The notes under the pieces: generated by a model
Database searches by the model: none
What the model saw: the letters and a program-made list of their open reading frames with translations, nothing else
Told to the model about the DNA's origin: nothing
Shown here: positions 12,450 through 23,710 of the stretch, one piece after another
How the letters are laid out: each line of letters begins with the position of its first letter
How positions within the stretch are numbered: position 1 is the first letter of the stretch
Made by a program: the position numbers and the translations under genes
NCBI GenBank assembly: GCA_963662175.1
Contig: OY759223.1
Coordinates: 13,680,249-13,744,248 of the forward strand
DNA: 64,000 bases
Source: Aradus depressus
Lineage: Eukaryota; Arthropoda; Insecta; Hemiptera; Aradidae
Direction of reading: 5' to 3'

Positions 12450-13960
12450 GCAGCATCTCTTACACATAAATTTATTTTTATAATATTTCTAAAATGAAGT
12501 TTCCTAATCTAAATTTTTCTTCCAATTTATCTTTAAATGGAAGTTGTACAGTAAAATTTGCTGTCATTGTCAACTGCGGTAGGAATGTGTTACTGGAAAC
12601 AAAAAGCCTTATTATTATTATTATTTTTTTACAATACTATTTTAAATAGTAAACATTAATTCAACAAAAATATCTACATCGAATGAGAAAATGATAATAA
12701 AAATAAACCTAGTCTCATTCATAAAAAAATTTCTATGATAACATTATGATAAATGAAATTTAGACTCTGTGGTAGCAGCCCGTTATATGAAGAGCCTTTT
12801 ATTTTTTTCTTCAGCTTTATTACTTAATAATTGGCGCAATGAATAACAGGGATCTCATCTGGAAGCGCAGGACAATAATAACTGGCTAATATACTTGGCT
12901 AGAAAAAAAAAATATATAAAAGAGATGTAGAAATTTGCTCCTACCGAATATTTTTTACATTCTGCAACGCCCATTGTTTTTAATGACTGCTTCACTTGTG
13001 TTCCATTGATTTGTGTTTGAATCTCCCAGTTGTAAAAGAGAATTTTAAATAATAATACAAAAAAATATCTATACATGAGAAAAAAAATTTATAAGGGAAA
13101 AAATTACATTTTATTCACAATAAACTGTCAGTTTTTCTTAGTTCAGCCTGGGAGCTTATAAATTCAAAACTTGAATTAATGCTGTACTTATACATAGTGA
13201 ATAAGTGTTATGGATAGTATTTTTTTAAATTCAAAACTTAGTGCTGCCTAAGTTGTCGCTGCAACGAATTAAAATTATTCATCAGTTGTTTAAAAGGATT
13301 AGGAAGCTCTGTTTTAAGAATTACTATTATTTTTAAAGTCATTTTAAATCTAGAATTTAATAAATATTTTATTGTAAATTAAACTCAATGAATTAGTTGT
13401 CATTCTAGTGCAAATTGAGTAAAAAAAACGAAAAGATCATTTTTTGTGTAATTTTTATCTGATAATATTGTATTCTTTCGTAAATTTTAGTTTTGTACAT
13501 ATTTCGCTCATAGGTTTATTTGAAAGGCATTAGAAAACTGTTGACCCAATTTTTCTTTTATTAATTAGATAATTTTTCGTTTTAACCTTTAAATGTGTAT
13601 TCCCTCATAGCATCTCTTGAAAAGTTCCTGCTATATCTTGTTTATGTTATAAATTTCTTCATTTTTATGAATTATCTTGTTAACATCCTCATCCTTATAT
13701 AAAATAAATGTTTATGTATATTTATGTTCATGAAGTTCATACCATATTTCTTACAATTATACATAATATTATATATACATATAATAAAATATTTTTTTCT
13801 GATTTAACAACAGTCTTAGATAACTGAAGACACTAATTATGTATCTAGAGATGCTCCTTTTTGTCACTTTGTTCTAAATATATATAATTTTTTGTTCTTT
13901 CTTACGATTCGTTTTTTTTTTATTTTATCCTATTCATTTAGTTATATATGACTACATATA
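12450..13960. other. 3' flank of copy A, AT-rich
   Basis: The 3' UTR and downstream spacer. AATAAA motifs occur near 12704, 13360 and 13700; any of them could serve as polyadenylation signal. I see no gene or mobile element. Confidence 0.4.
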
Positions 13961-13967
13961 TATTATT

Positions 13968-14212
13968 ATGACTCATGCCCGGGCTTCAACTACAAGGATA
14001 TATCACCTACTTCGAGAGCGCTCTTTCGTCTCTGGTGGTCATGAGCTCGGCTCTACAGTGGGAGTCCTAAATTTGCCTAACCTAAATTTTTATTCATCTA
14101 GGATAGGAGTCTTTAACGAGGACGGCTCGCTTAAGTTTTTTTCTTTACCTTCCAGATAAAATAAACTAAGGGGCCTCGGCCGGTTCTTGAACGTGCGATC
14201 TTGTTGAGCTCA
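13968..14212 (-). repeat. tRNA-derived SINE, head degraded
   Basis: Read on the - strand it ends in GCCCGGGCATGAGTCAT and carries the family body. The box A part is lost where a (TA)n run begins (14219-14240). Confidence 0.75.
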
Positions 14213-14599
14213 TTTAATTTATATATATATATATATATATAAAACAGTAGAGTCCCGCTAATCCGGACGGGGACGGGATTCAAAAAAAAAAAAATTTTAA
14301 TTTAGTAAACTCAAAATTTAATTTAGCGAGAGGTAAGTACGAAAGTAATTCAAAGAGAGGGTTGACTTGACTTAGTTGGCTACGATGAAAAAATGCCGAC
14401 AAAGAAGACGGCACTCTAAATATTTACGCTAATATTTAAAACAATATTTTAAAATATTTATCATGTGCATTTTACAGCAAATTCCGTTTAATCTTATATT
14501 ATAAATGTATTTTTATAAATAAAAACAATGTCTGTTTATTATCGAGACAAAATATATTAATATATTCTTTGTTTTTCAATTTTTCTGTGAATTTGTTTT

Positions 14600-14920
14600 T
14601 TTAGTTTTTTCTAATCTCAGGATTAATTGTAATATAGTTTTTAATATTATTATTGATTGTCTTATTTCAAAATTCAAGAGGAAGCAATTTTTTAATTTGT
14701 ATTTCCATATTTATCCATTTCATTTTTTGAATATAATTATTTCATCTCAATACTTTGCTATTCAATTTTCATTTTTTTTTTTCACTGTAGCTGATACACT
14801 TTATATATATTCTTTTTTATATTTTTCAATTTTATTTAAGAAGGCTGGCTGAACTCCTTCCAATGAAATGTATTTTATTTCAAATGGAATAAAGATTATT
14901 ATTATTATTATCGAGACAAT
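14600..14920 (+). mobile_element. CR1/L2-like LINE 3' end
   Basis: The T-rich 3' UTR ends in AAGGCTGGCTGAACTCCTTC, CAAATGGAATAAAG and (ATT)n, the simple-repeat terminus common in CR1/L2-type elements. No coding part is left. Confidence 0.45.
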
Positions 14921-14939
14921 ATATAGGTTTGAACGAAGC

Positions 14940-15172
14940 AATGATTTCGAGTTCGAAACCCGGCGAGAGCTCTCTAGATGGGATGTTAAGCTATGGTCCC
15001 GAGCCTGTACGATGTCGAATACTCGTTAAAGACCCCTACACTACCCTAGGTGAATAAACCTGGATAGGCAAAATGTAGGACTCCCACAGTAAAGTCGGGC
15101 TCATCTGCAACAGATAGTAGGCGAAATGAGCTCGTAGCTAATAAAGCCCGGGCATGAGTCGCTATAATATAT
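14940..15172 (+). repeat. tRNA-derived SINE, partial
   Basis: It starts near box B (GAGTTCGAAACCCGGC), has an internal deletion and ends GCCCGGGCATGAGTCGCTAT. Confidence 0.75.
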
Positions 15173-15259
15173 GGTTTGTAACCATGCAATCTATTCGCTC
15201 AGCCTACTACCAATTTTTATTGCTAACCTAATTCATCTTTCTTTTTTTTTGAAGTAGAA

Positions 15260-15754
15260 CCGGGGTTACTTTGATCTTCCGGGGTAACTTTGATACAGCC
15301 ACGTTTTTCAAATTCAAATCGTTTTGGCGGGCTCAATTCAGATCCTACTAACCCCCAGCTGGTTTCATAGTTACGAGAGTTACACGTAGAGTGCAATGCT
15401 CACATTTGCAATGCACATCACATTTTGCTCCAATCTCTCAGCGTCTCTGTTACGAGTAGCCTTCGATTTCCGCATTCGCCTAGGGTCGGGTGGTACACTT
15501 TTCGCGCCCTCTCCAACACTTAGGTCTTCCAAAGGTGTTTCTACCTTAGGTGGCATAGCAAATGAGATTATGCTGGCAAATCCAAGCAAAATGTGATGTG
15601 CATTGAAAATGTGAGCATTGCACTCTACGTGTAACTCTCGTAACTATGATACCAGCTGGGGGTTAGTAGGATCTGAATTGAGCCCGCCAAAACGATTTGA
15701 ATTTGAAAAACGTGGCTATATCAAAGTTACCCCGGAACATCAAAGTAACCCCGG
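15260..15754. mobile_element. Fold-back (long inverted repeat) element
   Basis: Two arms of about 180 bp face each other (about 15260-15440 and about 15585-15754), separated by about 150 bp. The outer ends carry a doubled motif: CCGGGGTTACTTTGATC then CCGGGGTAACTTTGATA, mirrored on the right. The centre has a - strand frame (MPPKVETPLEDLSVGEGAKS...) not related to the arms. No obvious target duplication. Confidence 0.75.
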
Positions 15755-15882
15755 ATTACGGAATACGTTTTACGATTCGTTAATTTTCAGCCGGTTGAGA
15801 TCGGACTTCACATATTGCATTTTTAGAAGATTTATTTACCTAAGTGGTTAGTGAATAATCTGGTGAAATTAACTAAATGAGC

Positions 15883-16106
15883 GGGTTAGAAGCAAAGGGA
15901 TGTAAGTGACAATTCGGCTGAAATTGAGATATGTGTGTTAACATCTTCCTTGACACCTACCCTGACTACTGGCTAATGATCAGAACGATTGTTAGTATAC
16001 CAGTAATGCTATCTAGTGGAAAATACCTGAATTTACGATGTTACTAACTTTGAAGGTAATTATCTCGAAATTACATTTTTGTCACATCCCTTTGCTTCTA
16101 ACCCCC
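15883..16106. mobile_element. MITE of about 224 bp
   Basis: Terminal inverted repeats GGGTTAGAAGCAAAGGGATG at the left and CATCCCTTTGCTTCTAACCC at the right, with degenerate continuation inward. No coding capacity. Confidence 0.7.
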
Positions 16107-16660
16107 TCAAATATAGTCTTTAATAAACTTTACTCATTTTCTGCGTTCTGGTATTCTAATACGTGAGCTGACGTCAGCATCCGCGAATAACATATTGTGT
16201 GGGAAGGAGCTGCTTTGGTAACTTGAACGCCGGATGTGTATTGGCCGTCTTTTGTAAGTAATCTTACTACACCATTGCTCTGAAAAGGAGTTCATAAACT
16301 TAATTTTTTAAACAGATAATACGTTTCATAGGTATAGGTCGTTAATTGTTATTTGATGTAGGCTAAATATGTTAACATTTAGCTAATTTCAGACGTAGCA
16401 TTTTCCAGACAGAAATCTAAGTGGGTCAGTGAATAAACAAGCAAGTAGCAAGCATTTATCTCCATCAGTGGCGTATCCAAGGGGCTCAGAACATTGGAAA
16501 TGGGACTACAAAGATGTTAATGCGTTTATATATAAATAGGTTTTACTTTAATCGCTACTATATATTAACTATTAAGCTTATTTATTCTCCTTTTATTGAG
16601 CACATGAGTCGAACAGTTTTCTAAACGATACAAACGTTATAGCAGGCTGAAAGATATTGT
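16107..16660. other. Intergenic, nothing recognised
   Basis: Mixed-composition spacer with no open frame or repeat that I can name. Confidence 0.4.
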
Positions 16661-16664
16661 GGAG

Positions 16665-17190
16665 TAAGAGGGCGCCTTGCAGGCTTATATCTGGGAGGTT
16701 AAAAAAAATCTTTAGCATGCCGTCCTTCGGAAGGGACGATGTCAGTACCTGTAAAAGATTTCTTTTTACCCTAGATAACTAAACCTGGGTCGGTAGCCAG
16801 CAGATGTTATAGACACTTGAAACCTTTTGCTTTGTCTGCCAACGTTCGACCCGATATTATAAAGTGGTAAAGTTGGCTTTACACTTCTTTTTTTATATTT
16901 TCCGAGTAACTTTCAGGGTGAATGACGATGAATAACTCGATTTTGAAAAAAATGTGATTTTCTAATGCCCGGGCTTTAACTACAAGGCCATATCGCCTAC
17001 TACCAGAGCCCTCTTTCGTCACTGTTGGACATAAGCCCGACTCTACTATGAGTTCTAAATTTTGCCTATCCTAAAATTTTATTCAACTAGAGTAGGGTGT
17101 CTTTCACGAGTACCTGACATCGTACAGGCGCGGGATCCGAAGAACGGCATGCTTATTTTTTTTTTTACCTCCCAGATAAAATAAACTAGG
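16665..17190. repeat. Two SINE fragments in opposite orientation
   Basis: A + strand fragment at about 16670-16810 (GCCGTCCTTCGGAAGGGACG) has heavy deletions. A - strand copy at about 16965-17190 runs from GCCCGGGCTTTAACTAC to the ACCTCCCAGATAAAATAAAC end. The spacer between them is about 150 bp. Confidence 0.7.
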
Positions 17191-18240
17191 TGTGCAATGC
17201 ATTCTGCTGTTTGCAAAAACTGAGCTGAGTCAGGCATATCTGTATAAAAACTCAGTTATCAGTAACTTGTATGTTCTTTATGAATATATTAATACTTTAA
17301 ATAGATTTCAATGGATTTTTTCTAGCCTTTTTGTAGACAACAGCTGTTTTTGCACAAAATTCTTTTTACTATGTGATCTTTGTATGTTGAAGAATTTTTT
17401 ATCGAAAAAAGTCGAAGATGGTACGTTAGAAGCACTGAAAAAAACTGCTCAAAAAAATTGGTGTCCGGTGGTAAACCGAAAAGGGCATCGCCCGGATTTT
17501 TACATTTGAAATCGAAAAATTCTATTTTGCGCGAGAATTTTGTCTCTCAATTGATTTCAATGGGGATTTCGTTTTTCGGTGATTATTCCTCAGTGGTATG
17601 TTCGATTTCAGATTTTTTTGGTAGTAAACCATCGTCACCGTGTCCACTACCATCGTGGCAAATTTCAATGTGATCGGTAAAGGGGTTTAGGAGAAGTCCG
17701 AGTACAACGAAATACATGAGTCGCCTAAGAAAGAGCTTCGTAAACTCAGCTCAACTAAGGACCTCGACCAGGTTTCGATATTATTATTATGGCGCGAGTA
17801 TTGAACCTTCGCCATTGTACTACATAATAAACTACTACCCTTTCAGTGCATCAGTGTTCAAAATCATATAGAATGCAATACAACTCCGAATACCCTCCTC
17901 TCCTCAAATTAATGATTCCCGCGAAAAAAAAAACAATAAAATTTTCAATTTATTGCCTGTGGAGGTATCAGGAGACAAGGAGAAGGTAAGAGTAGTCGGG
18001 TCCAACGTCACAACAGAAGCAGAGTTCAAACATCTTGTCTGTGAGGATTCAGGTCAGGTTGGAGCTCCTATGGCGTCCTGATCCCCACATACCCGCCTTT
18101 AACAAACTGAGATATTCTTTGATGAAGAAAAGAAGAGAAGAGCAGCGCGAAAATCATTTGAATCATCTTGAACATTTATCGCGAAATTAATAATATTATT
18201 AATTCTTTCATAATATTTTGTTTGTTTGATGTTTTAAGGT
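17191..18240. other. Intergenic, nothing recognised
   Basis: Open frames at 17192-17509 and 17380-17673 overlap in different phases with no family motif; I do not call them genes. Confidence 0.4.
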
Positions 18241-18328
18241 GTTCCACTTCTTGGTCATTACACCTACATATTCACTTTTGATTGATACTATTGTTTGTCT
18301 CGGGACTATATCTACTCAGTATTTTAAT

Positions 18329-18329
<1 letters not shown>

Positions 18330-18399
<70 letters not shown>

Positions 18400-18976
18400 T
18401 ACCTATATATACTACTACTTATATATATATATTTTTTTTTACATATGTATACATGATATTGTTATGTTTGTATATTTATTATTTATTTTTACTCTTGTTT
18501 TTTTTTTTTTTTTTCCTTAAATTTTTCATAAATATTTATTGTTACTCTTGTTTTTATTTTTATTTTTTGTAAATACTTATTTTTTTTCCTTGTTTTTTTT
18601 TTCTTTTTAACTTTTTTTATAAATCTTTATTTTTTCCTTTTTTTTTTTTTTATATATATATATATTTTTTTTTTTTCTTTTTTTTATCTTTTTTTTTTTT
18701 ATAACTTTTCTTATAGGTATATATTTATTTTTCAATTTAGTTTCGACTAGATTTTATTAATGAGGTTCGCTTCCGTTAGAAATAATAGTGTCAGGTTGAT
18801 ATGCTGTTCGTCATCGCCGAGACATTGCGTGAGGGACCTAGGTAGGCCCAACCTGTGCAGATGTTGCAGTCTTCAAAGATATGTTTGATAGTGAGGGGGC
18901 TGTTGCAGATGATGCACTGAGGTGGCCTGTCTTTGGTGATAAGGTGGCCATGTGTGAGCCTGCTGTGGCCTTTCAT
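18330..18976 (-). mobile_element. jockey-like LINE 3' end with long poly(A)
   Basis: On the - strand, 18976-18791 reads GHSRLTHGHLITKDRPPQC then CNSPLTIKHIFEDCN, the Cys/His end region of jockey-clade ORF2. Downstream on that strand is an A-rich region ending in a run of about 66 A (T on +, about 18331-18396). The poly(A) length suggests a fairly recent insertion. Open frames on the T-rich strand are artefacts. Confidence 0.65.
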
Positions 18977-19091
18977 AATATAAATTACAGAAAAAATATT
19001 TTACAAGTAATAAATAAGAATAAAATAATAGAATTTGGTATTTACTTTTTATTTTTTTTTTACATTGCATAAAGTGGTCGCGGCAAGACAA

Positions 19092-20150
19092 GTTCGAAAA
19101 TCAGGCCTAAACCATATAGTCGAAAGAAAAATCCAAGTAAATACACTGGAAAAAAAAAAGTAGCGCACTTTGAAAATTTGTAACAGATTTTTGTTTTAGC
19201 AACATTTTTTTTTAAACAACTTTTTTAAGAATCTTAAAGATAGATAAAGGAAATAAGGAGACTTGTACAATAAAATAAACACAACACAAATTTTCAGATA
19301 GAATTAAAGAAATTAAATTAATTAATAACGATTATATATACAACATTTTTAACATTTGACATCTTTTGAGCGTTAACCGTATGCCCAATTTGAAATACAA
19401 TTTATTGATAGCTAGATTAACATATATACTATATTACATATATTATTATATATAAGTATTATTATTATTATATATTACTTTACCCATCACGAATAAATAA
19501 TAACTTAACTGGACGGTTTAGTCTCATGTAGAAAAGATCCTATATAACAAATTTTATCTTTTAACATGAACTTTAGTCCAAAAAAAGTGTAACAAACATT
19601 AATAACAACAAAAACAATTATAACAAAAATGAATTATGTTATCTAGTGAGGTGAAGCCACACTGATTTCAGCCGAATTTATACGTAACCACTCGAGATTT
19701 GCCGAAGCCCTAACACTTGTTAGTAACGAAATGAAACAAAACAAATATTTATAACATAACAGACATCTTAAAGACGATAAAACCATTCATATTATAATAT
19801 AAAAACAGTTAATTTCTGTATTAAAAATGTTATAGAGCAATTTAATTTATTTGCTTGGTTTAACGTCCTCTTGTACTCTTAACTGGGGCAGAAAAGACGA
19901 GCTTTCTACAGGTTGCTGTCCTTTTCTAGCTTTAAAATTCATTCTCCCACTTGAATATAACGGCAGTTTTTTTCCTCCACATATATGTATATATTCAACA
20001 CATTTTTAATGGTACAAATTAAGAGAGAAAAAAAAACGGGGACCTTCAAATTACGAAGCGGCTGTTTAAGCCACTATGTCATGAGGCTCATATTATTAAT
20101 ATGTAAGCAGGATTACCAACCACGTAATAGGAAGGCTTTTGGTCGATAAA
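19092..20150. other. Intergenic, AT-rich, nothing recognised
   Basis: Low-complexity AT-rich spacer with short ATT/TAT runs near 19440-19480. Confidence 0.4.
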
Positions 20151-20154
20151 AACA

Positions 20155-20408
20155 GATTCGAGGTCGTGTAAATGAAAAATTCAAAAATTGGCCAACGTTT
20201 CTCGGTAACCATTTATTTCCATCTTCAGGGCCTTATAATGACTTGAGTTTGATGTGTATGGTGAAGGTGTTGTGAGTTTGTGTGTTAACACCTTCACCAT
20301 ACACATTCACTCAAGTCATTATAAGGCCCTGAAGAAGGAATAAATAGTTACCGAGAAACGTTGGCCAAATTTTGAATTTTTCATTTACACGACAAAACCT
20401 CGAATTCC
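20155..20408. repeat. Long palindrome with about 115-bp arms
   Basis: The left arm (GATTCGAGGTCGTGTAAATG ... GGTGAAGGTGT) is mirrored on the right (ACACCTTCACC ... CATTTACACGAC ... CCTCGAAT) around a loop of about 16 bp at 20271-20286. The arms contain GGCCAACGTTTCTCGGTAAC and CTTCAGGGCC, phrases like the ends of Penelope-like elements. Confidence 0.8.
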
Positions 20409-20449
20409 TTCTACATTGAAAATATACTGTCGACTCTATTAATCATTAA

Positions 20450-20795
20450 CTTCTGCCAGACTTTCGGCAAATGAGTGTGCCTTCTTCAGAGCCTATATAC
20501 ATATATCAGTAAGGTTATATAAGCTAAAATTACGTAAAAATATAACAATAAAAACGAAATTTTAACTAAACGAAACCAACATAACAGAAAAAAAATTAAG
20601 ATAAAACAAAATATATTACAATATTAATCTCCTGAAAACATATCATTATCTTTTTAAAAAATATTCTGTTATGATTTATGTTTTGTTTAGTTAAAATTTA
20701 GTTTTTACTGTCTTATTTTTACGTAATTTCAGCTTGCAACGGGCCCTGAAAAATGCACTCACAATCAGTGCCGAAAGCTTGGCAGAAATGCTTGA
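20450..20795. repeat. Imperfect inverted repeat
   Basis: The left arm (CTTCTGCCAGACTTTCGGCA ... GCTAAAATTACGTAAAAATA) pairs imperfectly with the right arm (TATTTTTACGTAATTTCAGC ... GCCGAAAGCTTGGCAGAAAT). The middle is AT-rich. Confidence 0.65.
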
Positions 20796-20799
20796 GGTT

Positions 20800-21340
20800 T
20801 GTTTCTATGGACCACAAGCATGATCTCTCCCTTCCTATTATTCATAAAGGATAATAAATAAGTAAATATTTAAAACAATCGAAAAATACATTGAATACAT
20901 AAATAATAGCAGAATAAATAAAATGATTAAACAAGAATAGATAACAGTAATAATAATGAAGGGAAACTCAGAATTGATATCTAAACTATACAAGAAATCT
21001 TTCAAGATAATATTGAAAACATGATGGAAGATCCTATTATAATTTTTGATAATAAAAATAAACAAAACACGAGACAATTAGTGTAGAGTCTTACAGAATG
21101 ATTCGTATAGAAGTGTGGTTGAACCCTCATTAATTATCAATGAAGGAAGCTGTCTCCCGCCAAAATATCTATCTATCAAATATTGCAAAAAGAACTTACA
21201 CTCAAACCAACAACTTCTATGTGAAATCAAACGAATTTTTTTTAGTAAACTCTAGTGAATCGTTGGTTTTTAAACATACTCTTTTTTTGTTAAATTTTGA
21301 GAACACAGACGCGTAATTTTGTATAAAACATAACTTGCGT
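20800..21340. other. Intergenic, nothing recognised
   Basis: AT-rich spacer; the - strand open frame at 20838-21077 is low complexity and not called. Confidence 0.4.
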
Positions 21341-21345
21341 GTCCT

Positions 21346-21575
21346 TTTACTATACCATACCTCTCTCATATACTATACCTCCACTTTTACTATACCATAC
21401 CTCTCTCATATACTATACCTCCACTTTTACTATACCATACCTCTCTCATATACTATACCTCCACTTTTACTATACCATACCTCTCTCATATACTATACCT
21501 CCACTTTTACTATACCATACCTTTCTCATATACTATACCTCCACTTTTACTATACCATACCTCCATTTTTACTAA
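21346..21575. repeat. Minisatellite, 40-bp unit
   Basis: The unit TTTTACTATACCATACCTCT + CTCATATACTATACCTCCAC repeats nearly perfectly about 5.7 times. One base differs in the last full copy (CTTTCTC). Because it lacks stops, all + frames stay open through it, giving false ORFs. Confidence 0.95.
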
Positions 21576-22720
21576 AAGCATTTCAAACAAACATTTTACA
21601 GGAAAATTTGACTTTACCTAACGAAGCAGACTACAAAAACATGTTTCCCATTGACATATTTTGAGTGTAAAAACCCACAAGTGCACAATTATTTTTCTCA
21701 CAACTCATTTCATTTAATGTTTAAATATTTGAAAAAAAAAAAAATCAATCATTTCATTCAATTAGTTTTAAATTATCCGGTTGCACGTAATTAATTATGC
21801 ATTGTATTACTTTACATGAAGCTGATTACGTGCGATACTCAGAAAAAGAATAAAAAGCTTCTCCCACTTCGTCCCTCTTAACATCGCTATCTTTCGCCTC
21901 TTCTAAAATGTTACTTATCACCGATATTTCCAAGTTTAGCGAAACAATGTATAGAACAAAAAATATTTGAAATAAAGATATCTTTCACATTGATTCATTA
22001 ACTTTTCGACGAAGGATCAATAATAACTGAGAAACAATGAAATAACCAGTGATTTTGAAATTCAAAATATGAAATTGGGTAGAAATATTTCGGGTGTTTG
22101 AGCAAAGGGCTTAAGTCATCAAATCTAAATTTTAGTAGGAGAATTTCTGAAGGGTTGAAAAATTCCTGCAAATCAGGTAAAACACATTTATGTTACTTGA
22201 AATATTGTTTCAATAAAAGTATTAAATTTAAACAAAGTAAAATATTCCAACAATCAGTTAAATTTGGTACATAGTAAAAATATTTAGATGCACTTGTCCT
22301 TTGGATCACAAGACTTATCCTGACTTAAGCCCTTTTGCATAAACACCAGTATGTCCTCGTGACGATGAAATAAACATATATATTTAAGGTCATCACTTAG
22401 GGTTGATATTAACTAAAAAAATATTCAATAACTTTTTCTGACTCCAAGTAAACTCCACTCTGTTCAGTGATTCTGAAACAATGTGTATCCTAAAATCTAA
22501 AGGCATGAAACCTAAAATACCACTTGCATGGTATTTGTGACCTAAAACGGATGAAACCGTTTCCCTTTTGACGTGACAACGTCTTATAATTTGGTAGGCC
22601 AGCACCCCATGTTCGAAAACTGCGTTATGTTACTTTCGGGTAACACGTAACACACGTATCGCGCATGCGCCGAGAGAGAGACAGCTGTTACTACTAATAC
22701 AGAATATATATTATATTATT
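21576..22720. other. Intergenic, nothing recognised
   Basis: No gene, repeat or element that I can support. Confidence 0.4.
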
Positions 22721-23032
22721 CTGAGCTCAAGGTCGTGGGTTCGTAACCCGACCGAGGCCCTTAGTTTATTTTATCTGGGAGGTAAAATAAACTTAAGCAC
22801 GCCGTCCTTCGGATGGGACGTTAAGCGATGGTCCCGAGCCTTACGATGTCAGGTACTCGTTAAAGACCCCTACCCTAGGTGAATAGAAAATTTAGGGTAG
22901 GCAAAATTTAGGACTCCCACAGTAGAATCGGGCTCATGTCCACCAGAGAGACGAAAGAGCGCTCTGGTAGTAGGCGATATGACCTCGTAGTTAAAGCCCG
23001 GGCATGAGTCATAAACCCTAACCCTATATTAT
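22721..23032 (+). repeat. tRNA-derived SINE, nearly complete
   Basis: Starts just before box B (GTGGGTTCGTAACCCGACCG); box A is missing. The body is intact. Ends GAGTCATAAACCCTAACCCT, tail type A. Confidence 0.85.
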
Positions 23033-23468
23033 AGTACAGCTGTTACTTTCTGTATATACAGATAACCTAGTTACCCAATATTATTATTAGATATATACAG
23101 ATTAATAATATTAATAATAAACTCGTTTTTTAACTATTATGCTTATGAATGTTTTCTTTCTATATTGTTTTTAAATTGTTTCAAGGTTCAAAAATTTTAT
23201 TAAAATGATTTGTTATATTTGATTTCTGACACTTTCGCTATCTCGCAACTCAGACGATGTCACGCTCATTTCGCCACACAATCGGAATTTTTCTTCTTAT
23301 TTTTTTCAATAAAGATATAAAAGTTGCTTTGTTCAATTCATTTTATTTTAGTAAATATTTTTTTTTGTTTTCCTGAAGTTTTTAAAACTACACTTGTAGT
23401 TCCGGTAAGTAAATGGATTCAAATATAAAAATCTAAGTAACTATTTTTTTAGGATGTTAGGATAAGGG
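23033..23468. other. 3' flank of copy B
   Basis: AT-rich DNA immediately downstream of the copy B stop on the - strand. No further gene seen. Confidence 0.4.
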
Positions 23469-23710
23469 CTACTGTGGGATGGCCCAGGCTGGGTAGGGAT
23501 GAGAATGAGGATGAAAGGGCGGAGGAGCGTTATATATAGGATAGCTGGATCCGGGAGGACCCTGTTGTTGTGGATAGCCTCCTTGTTGCTGGTAACCTTC
23601 TGTGGCTGCACCAGGACCTGGACCTGACCCTGAAGATGAGAAGCCTCCTTTACCTGTGTCGCTGGCGCCCATCTTGGCTCCCTTTGTAATCTCTGATCCA
23701 CCTTCCACAT
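23469..23710 (-). CDS. Copy B terminal exon
   Basis: Reads (N)VEGGSEITKGAKMGASDTGK, a Gly/Ser/Pro stretch, then GYPQQQGPPGSSYPIYNAPP and a stop after WAIPQ. Acceptor TTCTAG. The 3' UTR runs leftward into an AT-rich stretch. Confidence 0.82.

Noticed and set aside
17192..17673. Two overlapping 97-105 codon frames
   Set aside because: Different phases, no motif, no splice context; not enough to call a gene.
18239..18572. Phe-rich frames resembling membrane proteins
   Set aside because: They translate the poly-T and T-rich complement of a LINE poly(A) tail.
21346..21575. CRISPR-like array
   Set aside because: The 40-bp units are directly adjacent with no unique spacers, and the genome is eukaryotic.
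21335..21664. Two overlapping open frames of 78-109 codons with repeated peptides
   Set aside because: They exist only because the 40-bp minisatellite has no stop in those frames.
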